From contig CM026426.1 in the NCBI GenBank assembly GCA_014871385.1, positions 37,821,918-37,885,917 of the forward strand: 64,000 bases of DNA, in the 5' to 3' direction. The translations under genes were made by a program, and so were the position numbers. Under the pieces are notes generated by a model, which did no database searches, was not told where the DNA came from, and saw nothing but the letters and a program-made list of their open reading frames with translations. How positions within the stretch are numbered: position 1 is the first letter of the stretch; each line of letters begins with the position of its first letter. The DNA comes from Ceratodon purpureus. Taxonomy: Eukaryota; Streptophyta; Bryopsida; Pseudoditrichales; Ditrichaceae. Below are positions 33,498 through 43,866 of this stretch, one piece after another.

Positions 33498-34133
33498 CAA
33501 CGAGACGTTTTGCGGAAGGTTATAGCGCTATTTGTTAACGGATTGCTTTGTTTTGAGCAATATTTCAAGTGTACCCCACGTCGCTTCAATCTGAGAAACA
33601 TTATGGCTCGTCCCGGTCTTCCGGAATTCTTCAGGATACTTCTTAACAACTTCAAAGTTGGAATATGGTCCTCCATAGCTTCCGCAGGACTAAGGAAGGT
33701 TATTCGATATCTCCTAGGCGATAAGATCAGGTCAAGGTTGCTCTTCTGTTATGGACAAAACAAGTGTTCCAGGCCGCATTTGTATCCTATTTGTGACAAG
33801 GAGCTATCCAGACTCGTAACGGACGAGAAGACGAAGCACTTCTGTCGTCCAGACAAATTTATGATGGTTGATGACCAGCCAACGAGGCATGTTTTCAATG
33901 GAGACCTGGCGTGCTACTTTCCAACTCCGTGGAGTGGTGAAATGACGTTGCCCAACACAGCAAACGTAATTCCTAACGTAGCAACAGCGTTGCTTCCGTT
34001 CATTCTGCTGCTAAAGTATTCCGCCTCGGTAAAGGAGTACCTGCGTAGAAATCAGAAGAACGGAAAGTTTAACCATAGACTAATTGAGAGGTGGCACATT
34101 GAAAGAGTGTTACGTAGTGATGGTGGATCGTAG
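33498..34133 (+). CDS. FCP1/HAD-like domain, copy E
   Basis: The plus-strand frame, open from 33396, probably starts as an exon at 33498 after TATGTCCACAG. It contains VIALFVNGLLCF (motif I), ARPGLPEFFRILLNNFKVGIWSS, FMMVDDQPTRHVFNG (33860-33900) and a C-terminal SASVKEYLRRNQ. The fold order matches FCP1-homology HAD proteins, and the frame has no internal stop, making it the best-preserved copy. Yet the catalytic D-x-D/N is F-V-N, so a pseudo-phosphatase is more likely than an active one. It points away from the minus-strand ParB-like gene, and both carry palindrome B. Confidence 0.65.
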   Translation, partial: QRDVLRKVIALFVNGLLCFEQYFKCTPRRFNLRNIMARPGLPEFFRILLNNFKVGIWSSIASAGLRKVIRYLLGDKIRSRLLFCYGQNKCSRPHLYPICDKELSRLVTDEKTKHFCRPDKFMMVDDQPTRHVFNGDLACYFPTPWSGEMTLPNTANVIPNVATALLPFILLLKYSASVKEYLRRNQKNGKFNHRLIERWHIERVLRSDGGS

Positions 34134-34139
34134 GAGCCC

Positions 34140-35035
34140 ACTGCATTTTCTATAAACAAAATTATCCTTCAATAAATATATATTGAGCTCAATTTGTGCA
34201 ACATAGTCAGAACTTCGGCTGAAAACGAGTATCTAGTGCATTTTTGTGATATTGCCCACGACATCGTCGTGTGATCCCACGGTCTTGCTTTTATGTTAAA
34301 AATGTACTCGAGGTCCGGTTTTTAACTTCAAGTCCAAATTTACTTAAATATGGCATGTATTTTTTTGATTTTGTTTTTTTCTATTACTCTTCTATAATGA
34401 CCTATTATTTTCATGTTTCAAAAGAAGTAATTAAAAAAAAAAGTAAACGAGTGTATAATGTCTAAGACAATAATTTGAAAATTAATTTGTTGGAAAAAAA
34501 TTGAATACGATAATACACTAAAACATTAGAAATTACCTCTAGAGAAAAAACTAGATAAGATATAATTTCAAATTAACCAAGAGGACAAGAAATTAAGGAA
34601 TGGCATTAACTTCAAACACAAACTCTGTATTGCAATATAAAATAGAAGCCAAAAATATACAAACCCCCCATGGTAATGTAAGTGAACTCCATGTCGAGTT
34701 CCCCTTTGATTTAATTTTGTATTCATTAAAGTATGTTAATTTTCATTAGCATCTCATTACCTTATAAGTTATAATCTCCCATTGTATACATCTCTCTTCA
34801 TCAAAACAAATGTATTCTACCTACTAAACATTGACACTATATTTGCAAACATTAGTAAAGCACCAACAATTAAAAGACGTAAATATCTCGTTCTTAAGTA
34901 TACCCCAATATCGAGGTGGATCCCACCTCTTTGATGACAAGATCTACAGGACATTCCCCACAATTTCAGGGATAATTATGAAATTTCCAGTTTTGGAGTG
35001 CCTTTGCTTTTTGTAGAGTCCAGAAATGATTTTTC
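34140..35035. other. AT-rich intergenic stretch
   Basis: No gene, repeat array or recognisable element; AT-rich with scattered poly-A/T runs. Confidence 0.5.
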
Positions 35036-35039
35036 TTTT

Positions 35040-35190
35040 TTGTCAAGGTTGAAAGGAGGGAGGAGGGGAGGGAAGGAGGGCTCTAAAAAATGCCCAAGGG
35101 GAGATAGCTTGGGCAGTGAAGGGAGAGGGGAGGCCTTGTGAGCCCCCACGGCCTCCTCCCAAAGGCGATCGCGCAGGCATTGGGCATGTT
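35040..35190. repeat. purine-rich low-complexity tract
   Basis: GGAGG/GGGAGG runs (GAAAGGAGGGAGGAGGGGAG and similar), followed by a GC-rich segment to about 35360. Open frames here on both strands are compositional. Confidence 0.5.
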
Positions 35191-35479
35191 GTGGGGTTAA
35201 CCGCCTCCATTTGCTGCGGCGGGGTGGGTCGCCGTGGCCGTTGGATCCTCGCAGGACTAGGAGCGGAGGGGGGATTCCCTCGACCAAACCACCGGAATTG
35301 GCCCCCGCGGCTGTTGGATTCCGGCCCTCCGATTACGGCGTTACAGCCGGGGACAATCGAGATCCAATGGCCGATGCGGGCGTGCCACTTTGGTTGTGCT
35401 TGTACAATGAGGCGGGCGAGCATAAAAGGCTAAGCCGGACCTTTTTTTCTTCACTATCCAACACCTCCTCAAACTATGC

Positions 35480-36402
35480 ATGAGAGATGGCAAAGTGGAG
35501 GCCCAAGGTAAACTTCGTGAGATCAATGCGGGGAATTGTCAAATCAGACATTTCAAATTAAGGTATCACAATGTCACCATATTAGCGAGAGTGAAAAATT
35601 CTCGACCACAAAGAATGTTGTGTTCTAATATGACAATGGTGTGGGCGGAGATAGTCTTGCACAAATGGATCAATTGGACTACGATTGTCGGGCCGAATGT
35701 GTCAGACTTGGATAGGTCCCACATGGATATTGCAATTATTTGGCCAAAAGATAGTGATTACATCCCGTGTTGGTCAAACCGTGGAGCTCCTCAGATAGAG
35801 AATCATGGGGTACAAACACTTGCGAATCCACCAATTGTCGGAGGGTATCTCGGAAATGTATATAGTGACCAATATGGCCCTCATCAAGGTGGCGACTACC
35901 ACATCCATTCAGACAATTATGGTGCTTATTATTGCTGGGAACACGAAGGTGTGAACATCGAGGAACAAGGATACCATTCTACGTACGAACAATGTCGTTG
36001 ACGCAATCATTACAACAATGAATACTATGCACGGAGTTATGGCAACAACCCTGAACGTGTACATGATTGTGGCAAAGAGTACTACGTTAACCGTGAGCGC
36101 AATACCAATTATCAGCGCCGCGTTGAATTTGAGAACGCTCCAGTAACTCTCCGTGGAGTAGGGCCTAGTAGTTGCTAGTGCCATGGAGATGGTCGATACA
36201 GGACGGATGCTAATACTCTAGAAGTTTGTGTAGACCCATGGGCCCCGCTAACAACAGAATCAGAGACTAATACGGATGGCTCGGACAAAATATCTAGTCC
36301 TCCAAGAACCTGGGCTGTAAAAGAGAGAAGGAGCCATTCTCCTCCAAATCGCATTGGTGATGGACATAACAATTATCCTCCAACATATCGAGGATCTGGT
36401 GA
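35480..36402 (+). pseudogene. Tyr/Asn/His-rich ORF split by a MITE
   Basis: A 173-codon frame (35480-36001) continues in frame past TGA 35999 and TAG 36176 up to the MITE; after the MITE it resumes at 36661 (IIEL or, with one target copy removed, GDNRTPPLIYF) and ends near 36755. The second half is low-complexity (HQGGDYHIHSDNYGAYYCW, RNHYNNEYYARSYGNNPER). No family recognised. TGA precedes CGC, so an ancestral CGA Arg is plausible. Upstream GC-rich DNA may be its 5' region. Confidence 0.4.
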
Positions 36403-36652
36403 CAGGGTTTTCTATCCCGTCTGGTCGTGACTATCCCGTCTGGACGTCGGAATGGGTCGCGACGAGGGTCCTCCAACGTCATAATAGGTTTTGTAGTGTA
36501 AAAATGAAAAAGTAAAACTGAAAAGGTTGCGTTAAGGAGTTAGGCCGTCACAATAAAGACCAAATGGGACGTCCGGTCGTGACTCTAAACCGTCGTGACG
36601 TCCCGACATTATGACGCAAGAGGGCCACGTCACGACCGAATAGAAAACCCTG
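36403..36652. mobile_element. hAT-type MITE, 250 bp
   Basis: Termini CAGGGTTTTCTAT and ATAGAAAACCCTG are perfect inverted repeats, extended imperfectly by GTCGTGAC words. The 8-bp target duplication TCTGGTGA lies at 36395-36402 and 36653-36660. CAGGG ends with an 8-bp duplication are characteristic of hAT elements. It has no coding capacity and is inserted in the Tyr/Asn/His-rich ORF. Confidence 0.92.
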
Positions 36653-36664
36653 TCTGGTGATAAT

Positions 36665-37545
36665 AGAACTCCTCCTTTGATCTATTTCCACCGTTCCAAA
36701 TTCTTTGAAAAATTAAATTGTTTTAATAGAGGGTTTAAGGTTTAAACTTACATGTACTATGGGTTGGACTAACCGTGGGATGTAGTCTCTTGTGTACATG
36801 TAAATGTAGCCCATATCTTTGTCCTTAATTCTTTACTTTTTTTGACAACAAATTTATCTAAACTTGATAAGGAGTTACTTATCTTTATTTTTTTATATTG
36901 TCACATACTCTTCCTTTTAAGAATATGCTTCTCTTTTTGTACCCTTGACTGATTTAAAAAAGCTTGAATGAAATTACCAAAGAGTTCTTCAACTCTGAGA
37001 TGAAAGAAAGGTTGAACAAGATTCACAACAACAAATAAAGATGCAGCTGGGTGGAGAAATTCTCTCATAATGACAATCTCACTTCAGAGGTTCTTTACAT
37101 TCGATTCCAGGCCAATTCTGGGGGGTTCACAATTTAATGCTATGGTCAAGGTTAAACATACATGAAGAACAATAAGTAATGGAACTTTAATGTCTAACAA
37201 TGATCATGCAAGGTATTGAGACCGTACACTCGTTTCACACAATGTAGCATTGATAACTTAACTACATGCGGCGGTTTCAGAATGAAAAAAAACGTTCACA
37301 TATTTCTATTAAGGCTAAGGGCTATTATGCTATAGTGGACAATACATCTATGTTCTATTCTCCGACTTCAATTTAATTTCTTCAAAGTCTACACCAAGGG
37401 CCAATTTACTTCACTCCATTTATTGCATATATAAATCCTCCCAATGTTGGAATGTCACGCCTAAAACCATCTACGTCCTTGTTTCCAATGTTGTGGGCAC
37501 ATTAACGTCCTGGTCCCCCTTAATTGTCGTAGTACTTCTTCCACC
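36665..37545. other. gene-free AT-rich stretch
   Basis: Apart from the tail of the disrupted ORF (to about 36755), nothing is recognised. Confidence 0.5.
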
Positions 37546-37549
37546 TCCA

Positions 37550-37830
37550 TGAGGAAGCAAACCATTTACCCGATTGTCTTAAATACCACACCACTTTCTG
37601 TAAACCTGCTCATCTACAAAGAGCAGAGGATATTTTGGTATGCCAGTGTTGCCATCTTCAATAAGCTTGGAGTCGGAGTTGGAAAACAAAGCGGGCGGCT
37701 TATCGGACCAACTCTGCGAGCTTTCAAATAATCATTTAGAACAACAAAATGTAAAGACTGAATAAAATTGTGTAGTTGGAATTGTAGGGTCCTACGATAA
37801 TTACATACAGTGATTAAAGTAAATTAAAGG
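37550..37830 (-). pseudogene. duplicated exon and intron fragment of the ParB-like gene
   Basis: Closely matches 30787-31067. The coding part (minus, 37740-37550) reads WSDKPPALFSNSDSKLIED and IPKYPLLFVDEQVYRKWCGI, and the adjoining intron sequence includes the palindrome-B variant at 37780-37799. The duplication thus kept an exon-intron junction, indicating a DNA-level copy rather than a retrocopy. Confidence 0.8.
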
Positions 37831-37898
37831 AGTATTTAAGTAATTATGGACAAAATGCTCAATTATGGACTACTTTGCATCATCAGTAAACGTCCAAT

Positions 37899-38282
37899 TC
37901 ATGCGTTATCCCTCAAATTTAAAGACAAAGATGTCAAATATTTATGAAAAAATGCATTCCGCTTACAAGGGATAAAATCATTTGAGTGATTTTTAATATA
38001 ATGCTGAAAAGAGGACATCCAAGTCCCACTTTCATGGCCAAATCCCTCGGCGAGTGGCTGACTAAAATCCCTAAACCCTAGAAACCCTAGCCTTAGAAAT
38101 CTATCTTTTCTAATAAAAAGAAATACATGCTCTGCAAAATTTGGATCTGTGAAGTGAAGCGGGCGAAGGGAAGATCGTCGGCGAACCGCTGAGTGGACAC
38201 GACTGCCAGGCTTCTCACATTGAGGAGTCCGTCTGTGAGGACTCCGGAGTCGTCGTTCAGAATGAACAACATTCACGGTCAC
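37899..38282 (-). CDS. hypothetical ORF, basic
   Basis: A 127-residue minus-strand frame rich in Arg, His and Phe with no recognised motif. CCCTAAACCCTAGAAACCCTAG (telo-box-like) lies within it on the plus strand at 38068-38090, and palindrome-A-like sequences at 38165 and 38300. Coding status is doubtful. Confidence 0.2.
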   Translation of the reverse strand: MTVNVVHSERRLRSPHRRTPQCEKPGSRVHSAVRRRSSLRPLHFTDPNFAEHVFLFIRKDRFLRLGFLGFRDFSQPLAEGFGHESGTWMSSFQHYIKNHSNDFIPCKRNAFFHKYLTSLSLNLRDNA

Positions 38283-38299
38283 AACGTTCGAAGTCCTTT

Positions 38300-38790
38300 C
38301 TAGTCGGTTGGCCGCCGACTAGGAGAGCCAACCTCTTCCTTACTAAACCGACTTGTGGAATTTGAAATACATATAAAAATGATGAGAAATCGTCACATAA
38401 TGCGGAATTAAAAATACATCAGGAAGAAAAGTAACTACCCATATGGTTTAGGGTTTAGGGTGTTCGCCCAAAAGAGCGTTCAAAGGAGACAATGCCGAGT
38501 CCCGATTTTAGAAATTGGGATAAGTTGTCATATGATAAATTGTACTCTTCAAAAGTAGACCATACCAAGAGAAGTAGACAATATTGGTTAATTACGCTTA
38601 GATAAATATCTGCAAAAGACGATAAGTTATTTCTAGTTTGGTTAGTCCGAGTTAAGGTAGTCCTAGTCGGCTACCAGCCGACTAGGAGAGTATGCGCTAG
38701 TAGGAGAGTATGCGCTAGTAGGCTAGCTGCAGCTAGGTGCAGATAGTTAAGCTAGTCCTAGTCGGCTAACCGCCGACTAGGAGAGTAGGC
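38300..38790. repeat. palindrome-A hairpins with extended arms
   Basis: Copies at 38300-38322, 38662-38686 (CCTAGTCGGCT-ACC-AGCCGACTAGG) and 38757-38781 (CCTAGTCGGC-TAACC-GCCGACTAGG). Arms are 10-11 bases instead of six. A 19-bp direct repeat (TAGGAGAGTATGCGC) lies between the last two. TTTAGGGTTTAGGG occurs at 38449. Confidence 0.85.
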
Positions 38791-38953
38791 GCTACTAGGC
38801 TAGGTCTACGTTGGCAACTAGTCGTCCAGAAAACCCTAGAGAAGTGGATTACTAGAACTTTTAACAGTTTAGTAGACAAACTCCAGCTGGATACTGTAGA
38901 AGAAGGTCGCATACTATAGAAGTTAGTCGCATATTGTCGAATATTTTGTCGTT

Positions 38954-39535
38954 ATGTGGAGGCAGGGTAGCAATGTCTGGTTTATACAGGAGACACCGGC
39001 TGACGTCGAGGAGCTCCGGCCATCGTTTAGGGCTATGTTTGCCCGTTCTCGCAACACAGCTACTCTTGCTTTCAAATACATCACACGCGTTCTGCAGCCA
39101 GGTGCAGAGTGGGATTGGAGTATTGCTCACACAATAGAGTTGCTGGAGATCTCTAAGGCTTCTGGCAGTGCCTTCCGACTCACGTTCGAGGAGTCCGAGG
39201 AGTTTGAGGAGTCCGAGAGTGTTGGCAGCGTTCACTTCAGCCACATAGGGGAAGTGTCAACGCAAACCATGTCAACTGCAGGGTGGCTCTGCCTTATTGA
39301 CGAAGCATACAACATCTCGGAGGATGCTGGAAGTCGGTGCTCTGGCCAAGATCAGTGGTGCGGAGGGAACGCAAGCCCGCAGTCCACGTATTCGTCATTT
39401 GGATCTGTGCATCCATTTGTCGATACTGGGTGTAGTGCTGTCCGAGCGAAGTCTATTGCGAAGGACCGATCGCTGCATGGCCGTTCGCGACCATATGCGG
39501 CTTTTCTCCGTGTACAAAGGCTACGGGTGAATTAG
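38954..39535 (+). CDS. hypothetical protein, Glu/Ser-rich centre
   Basis: A 193-residue frame with TLAFKYITRVLQPG, a Glu-rich FEESEEFEESESV and a C-terminal region of no known fold. A second plus frame (39297-39530: LDLCIHLSILGVV...DRCMAVRDHMRLFSVYKG) looks more protein-like for the last 80 codons, so a frameshift near 39290 may join the two. The minus strand is also open (39244-38861). Family unknown. Confidence 0.3.
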   Translation: MWRQGSNVWFIQETPADVEELRPSFRAMFARSRNTATLAFKYITRVLQPGAEWDWSIAHTIELLEISKASGSAFRLTFEESEEFEESESVGSVHFSHIGEVSTQTMSTAGWLCLIDEAYNISEDAGSRCSGQDQWCGGNASPQSTYSSFGSVHPFVDTGCSAVRAKSIAKDRSLHGRSRPYAAFLRVQRLRVN

Positions 39536-39785
39536 TGAGTGTTGACATTGTCCAGCTCGTTTTCAATAGAGCTGCTTCACACACTAAGATAGTTGTAGAA
39601 TTCAAGGTTAGCAATTGTTACTGAACCTTTAGGAGTAGTGGCATCTGTGATGTGTACAAAATACAAAGTAACATGTAGAGGACGGAACACTACCGCTGTA
39701 CTCCGATAAGAATATAATAAAATGGATAAATATTTTTTTCCAGTTTCTCCAAGCGCGTAGTATTTCTACCAATGTTGTGGAAAGC

Positions 39786-40124
39786 GTCGGCGGGCAGCCG
39801 ACTAGTGTAACAGTGTCCACCGTAAAAATCACAGGCCATACAATATAGACCAGCCTCACAAAGTCACCGATCATGATGCTTATCTAGTATGGTTAGAAGC
39901 ATCGGCGGACAACCGACGATCACCGAAGAAAGAAAAGGAAGGCATCAGCACAACAAATAGAAGACCAAGCGTAATACATGACTAATATTGGGTCTATGGT
40001 AAAATACAATTCTTATTTGAAGGAATCACAGTGTTTACAATATTCAACTATAACGTCGATAGAGGAAACCATTACAACCTACGTCTTCTACAGCTAAGAT
40101 CACAATCGTCGACGGGCCGCCGAC
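39786..40124. repeat. three palindrome-A hairpins 3' of the DUF7869-like gene
   Basis: GTCGGCGGGCAGCCGAC at 39786-39802, ATCGGCGGACAACCGACGAT at 39901-39920 and GTCGACGGGCCGCCGAC at 40108-40124. No gene between them is supported. Confidence 0.85.
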
Positions 40125-41020
40125 TAGTCTTCCTCCTCGTCATTCCTGTTCATCGAGATTCCATGCGATTTTATAGTTTGATATGGCAGCAATTGCAACC
40201 TCTTCAAGTATTAGATGGGACTCTGGGGGGCCCTCATGCGTAGTTTTCTTGGTCCTATGAGTGTATACGATGGATTTACACTCCACCCACTCCGCAAGAG
40301 TCAACTCCCTTTCGCACCGTCTTGTCCAACATTCTCTCGCATCTTTCTTCTTACCTTCCTTCTTGCCCTTCATCGGAGTCCACCATTCAACCTTGAACTT
40401 ACCGTAATTAGAACCAGGCTCTGTTATAACAGGCTCTATCGCCGTACCCATCCAAATGGGTAGGTGGTCTTCCTTACTTGGACGACAGAACACCCAATTG
40501 CCACGTAACACGTCACGATATGGGTTAATCATAGACTTCGGCCTAGAGTTTTTGGACCGCAGAAAGGATAAGGCTCCACCTCATCCTCGTCACCGGGACG
40601 AATATCCGGATCCGGTATATAATCGTCCTCTGCATCGAATGTGGTGACGTGGTCACGCTTCCAGTCTGAGATAGGCCAAAATCCTTCTTGTAAGGTGGCG
40701 GAAGTGGGGGGTAGTCGCTCATTGACCTTCTTTAAAATTTGCTCACAATACTGTACATATGGTAACATGTCTTGTGCGTATTTCTTATCCCGAGCCATGC
40801 CAGTTCTCCAGTACTCAATGTACTTAGATAATCCACTTTTAATGAAATTTCTCTTCTCTGAACACTTCGCTGCTCGTGTGTAGCACGACGTGGTATCCGT
40901 ATTCCTCCGGAATGCACTTAATTGACACTAAGTACCCTCCAAAGTAAACCACTCCGTGTTCGTTCCTACGAAGACCTATAGTTTTCCCTCTATTAGACAA
41001 TAAGCTACCATTCCCCGTCC
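40125..41020 (-). pseudogene. DUF7869-like gene, 3' blocks
   Basis: Minus-strand blocks: 41020-40839 (EHGVVYFGGYLVSIK), 40798-40529 (KYAQDMLPYVQYCEQIL, FWPISDWKRDHV, then an acidic DAEDDYIPDPDIRPGDEDEVE) and 40532-40140 (PIWMGTAIEP, KVEWWTPMKGKKEG, WVECKSIVYTHR). They are downstream of the insertion at about 41025-42435 and colinear with the upstream DUF7869-like exons. Frames differ between blocks, so introns or indels are present. The Trp-rich C-terminus is of unknown function. Confidence 0.5.
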
Positions 41021-41024
41021 GGCA

Positions 41025-42435
41025 CCTAGCCAACTGGATTTCCTACCGGTGTGGACTTTTGGATTGTCACCCTCTAGATCCGGATCCGTCCGGATAGCGG
41101 CTTCCGGACAGTTACTCTCCGTCCACTCTAGTTACCGTCCGTCCCAAATCCCCTACTGGATGGTACTTGGACGGACGTCAATTACAGTTTACTGAACAAA
41201 CTTTCGGATTTTTAGACTAGTGGCCGGTTCCCACTGAACCGTCTATGCTTTAAAGTGGCTGGATTCTCCACCGTCCCTTGACTTAAAGTGGCTAGACACG
41301 CACTGGTCCTATTTTAACAACCGGATGGTATGATTTCCGTATGTCTACTCTACCAGGCCGGATGGCTACTCAATACCGGATACATGGACGGAATCCTATA
41401 CTACAATGACATTCCGGTCCGGCTGCAACAACTGTTTCTACACTGTTACTCCTTCCGAACGGTTTCCGGTTGGCTAGTCAGGCTTTTGTCCCTGTCACTA
41501 GGCTCCTTCCGGACGTTGGAAACCGTCAACACTCGGAGCTTGACACCTTTCCAATCTCTCCGGGCGCTCTCCTGATTCACTCAACCGGAAAACACACTTC
41601 CGGAATCCTACCAGCAACAATGGTACTTCCAACTGGAACCACAATGGACCTGCTATGCAACCGTCACTCGCTCAAACTCCAATAGTTTCTCCAAATATAT
41701 TCTGAATTTCACAAGCTAATGGATTACAAAAACAAGGTGCAAGCCTTGGGAAAACTTCTGGCTTAAGTACTATCTCCTACCCGGATTTCCCGCAGCCTAG
41801 TGGCCCACTAGATCCTAAAATTCTGGATCTTAGATCTAGATCTGAGATCCGAATTCTGGATCTGAGACTTGAATTTTGGATCTGAGACTTCCGGATTCTG
41901 GATCTGAGACTTCCGTATTCTAGATCTGAAACTTCCGGATCTCAACAACTACCAATTACTATATCTAACTCTTTGTTAATAGTCGGGTGCAATTGAGCCC
42001 CATCATTAGTCGCTATTAAGAGTTAGGAGATTTCTAACTACCTATTTCTACTTCTTACGTAATCCGGAATTATAGAAGAGCCAGACTTCTGGCATCTTGG
42101 ACATCTACCTACTGCCTTGAGGTTCCGGTCAGTGTGGGAGCTAGCCCCATCTACTATTCTTGAGTTCTGGTATTCGTCCAATAGTTTCTGGATTCCGGAT
42201 TTCCAAACTTCCGGAGTCTAGATTTCCGGATTTCTGGACTTCAGATTTCCGGATTCTAGAAACTTGTAGTCCGACCGGAACCGTCCGGCTAGCCGATATC
42301 AAAGACTTGTGCCACCATGTCTGGTTATGGCTTCTAGTTTCTCCCAACCGTCTTATTAGCTAAAACTATCATATTTCTAATATTCCTATCTAGCTAGTAT
42401 TCTAGAAACACTATAATTTCCGGTTTAGCCGGAAA
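41025..42435. mobile_element. CCGGA-rich insertion in the DUF7869-like gene (possible solo LTR)
   Basis: About 1.4 kb of non-coding DNA rich in TCCGGA/CCGGAT words, the same style as the Ty3/gypsy element at 18-27 kb, separates two coding parts of one minus-strand gene. It contains five imperfect repeats of a TCTGGATCTGAGACTTCCGGAT-like unit (41815-41940) and a second set at 42170-42260. Termini and target duplication could not be fixed (a weak TTCC occurs at each side). A solo LTR is the best guess; alternatives are another retroelement fragment or a satellite. Confidence 0.45.
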
Positions 42436-42439
42436 TTTA

Positions 42440-43744
42440 TGCTTACTTCCATAAACATGTGGGAACGTCTTCCCACATCGTGCCACCTCTTTATCCGCAT
42501 TCTTCTTGCCCTCATCGAGTTCAACACTACTACATAAGTGCTTATACGGAACCGGTTTGGGATCACCGACGGGCAAACATGGTTTACCCTCTTTGTCTGC
42601 CCTCCACATTTTCACGGGTTTGCCAGGTGGAAGCCATGACCGATCAGTTGCACGCTACTTGTACCTCATCACGGGCCACCCCGCATCCTCCCCATCCTCC
42701 ACTACATAAAATTTAAAAAGGTGCATTTCACTGTGACCTTCTATCGCATTACATCCGTCGTGATGAAAATCAGCAACATAACTTTTGAAGTCTGCCACTT
42801 CCTGAACAACCTCTGGAATAAAGGCAACTGCATTCTGTGAATCCATGAATGCCTTCATAAGGTGGGCAAGGCAGTATGTGTTCTTCCGCTTAATAAGCTT
42901 CGACAGGTGACTGAAGTGGGCGTCGATGTCCTCATGTGTGTGTCCCACAATCAGGAAACCAACTGTAACTTCTTTGAATATTCGCCTCGCCGTCAGCAAC
43001 GAGCACAACGCCAGAAGAAACCGGTTCTTGTTGTCCTTCGCTGAATTGTCATGCTAGAGATACAACTTCTTCGGCAAAGGAACACCAGGCCTATTAGGCA
43101 GAGGTGGAGTGAGTGGTTCATCTCTAGAGGGAGGAATTGAGGGGATGCAACGTGACGATCCATGCATTAGCGCTTCAAAGAATTCATTCTTTGGCGGAGC
43201 CTCGAAGAGTGCTTTTGACTCCCGGACAGGTAGTCTCTCCAAGGCACGGAATACCCTGCACAACAAGGAGATTGTGAAATTTGGGTCTCCTGGCCATAGG
43301 GCAATTGCATAGTGTGCGTAGGCGCCATCTCCGTGTCCGTGAGTCAGCATTCCAGTACAGGAAATCGGAATTTGACCAAGCCCCGGCGTAGCCTTCGTGA
43401 TACGTTGCATCCGAGGGATCGCTGTTTTTGATGTGTCCATCTTATTGTGTATGATGCATAGGAACTCAGTAGGACTCTGTATAGATTGGGTTGTCCATCC
43501 GTAATAAATGTCGCGACAAGCTCGTTGATAGTTCAAATGCATGTTCCTATCCTCAGTCAAGCTCTGCCACTCGTCCGACCCTCTAGGATACTTTGCAATG
43601 AGTTCAACGAGGAAGTTACACTGAGTGCACTTGGAGAAATTCCTTCCTACCGCCTTGACCTCAACGTTGCGGAAGTAATCTTTCTTCATGCAACTAACAA
43701 AGGACTGCAAAATCGGCTTCGCGTTGCACTGCTCATTGACCTAG
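42440..43744 (-). pseudogene. DUF7869-like protein, main exon
   Basis: After a GTGCTGTCTAG acceptor (about 43745) the minus frame reads VNEQCNAKPILQSFV, NFSKCTQCNFLVELI, then LPKKLYL, TAG (43054), HDNSAKDNKNR, and EVTVGFLIVGHTHEDIDAHFSHL (42960-42900). The GHTHEDID...FS motif with the preceding Q.DN...NKN is the signature I know for DUF7869, found in many transposon-associated genes; function is unknown. The TAG sits exactly where the family has Gln, one C-to-T step from CAG. The frame then continues to KTFPHVYG at the 41025-42435 insertion. Confidence 0.65.
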
Positions 43745-43866
43745 ACAGCACAGAGTGAGGCCGATCAGTTGGCCAGTTCGTCATCCGGTCGGCGGGCCGC
43801 CGACGTTAGTAATCACTAGTATTCAATAAACTATCCAAAGTGAAAGAAGATGAGGAGGAACTTACC
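43745..43866 (-). other. 122-bp intron with central palindrome-A hairpin
   Basis: Minus strand: donor GTAAGTTCCTCC at about 43866 following EMANA, acceptor GTGCTGTCTAG at about 43745. GTCGGCGGGCCGCCGAC lies at 43788-43804. It closely parallels the intron at 17830-17958 in length and hairpin placement, although the genes are unrelated. Confidence 0.75.

Noticed and set aside
35040..35490. Several 90-126 codon frames on both strands
   Set aside because: They follow the purine-rich and GC-rich tract, and no frame is favoured.
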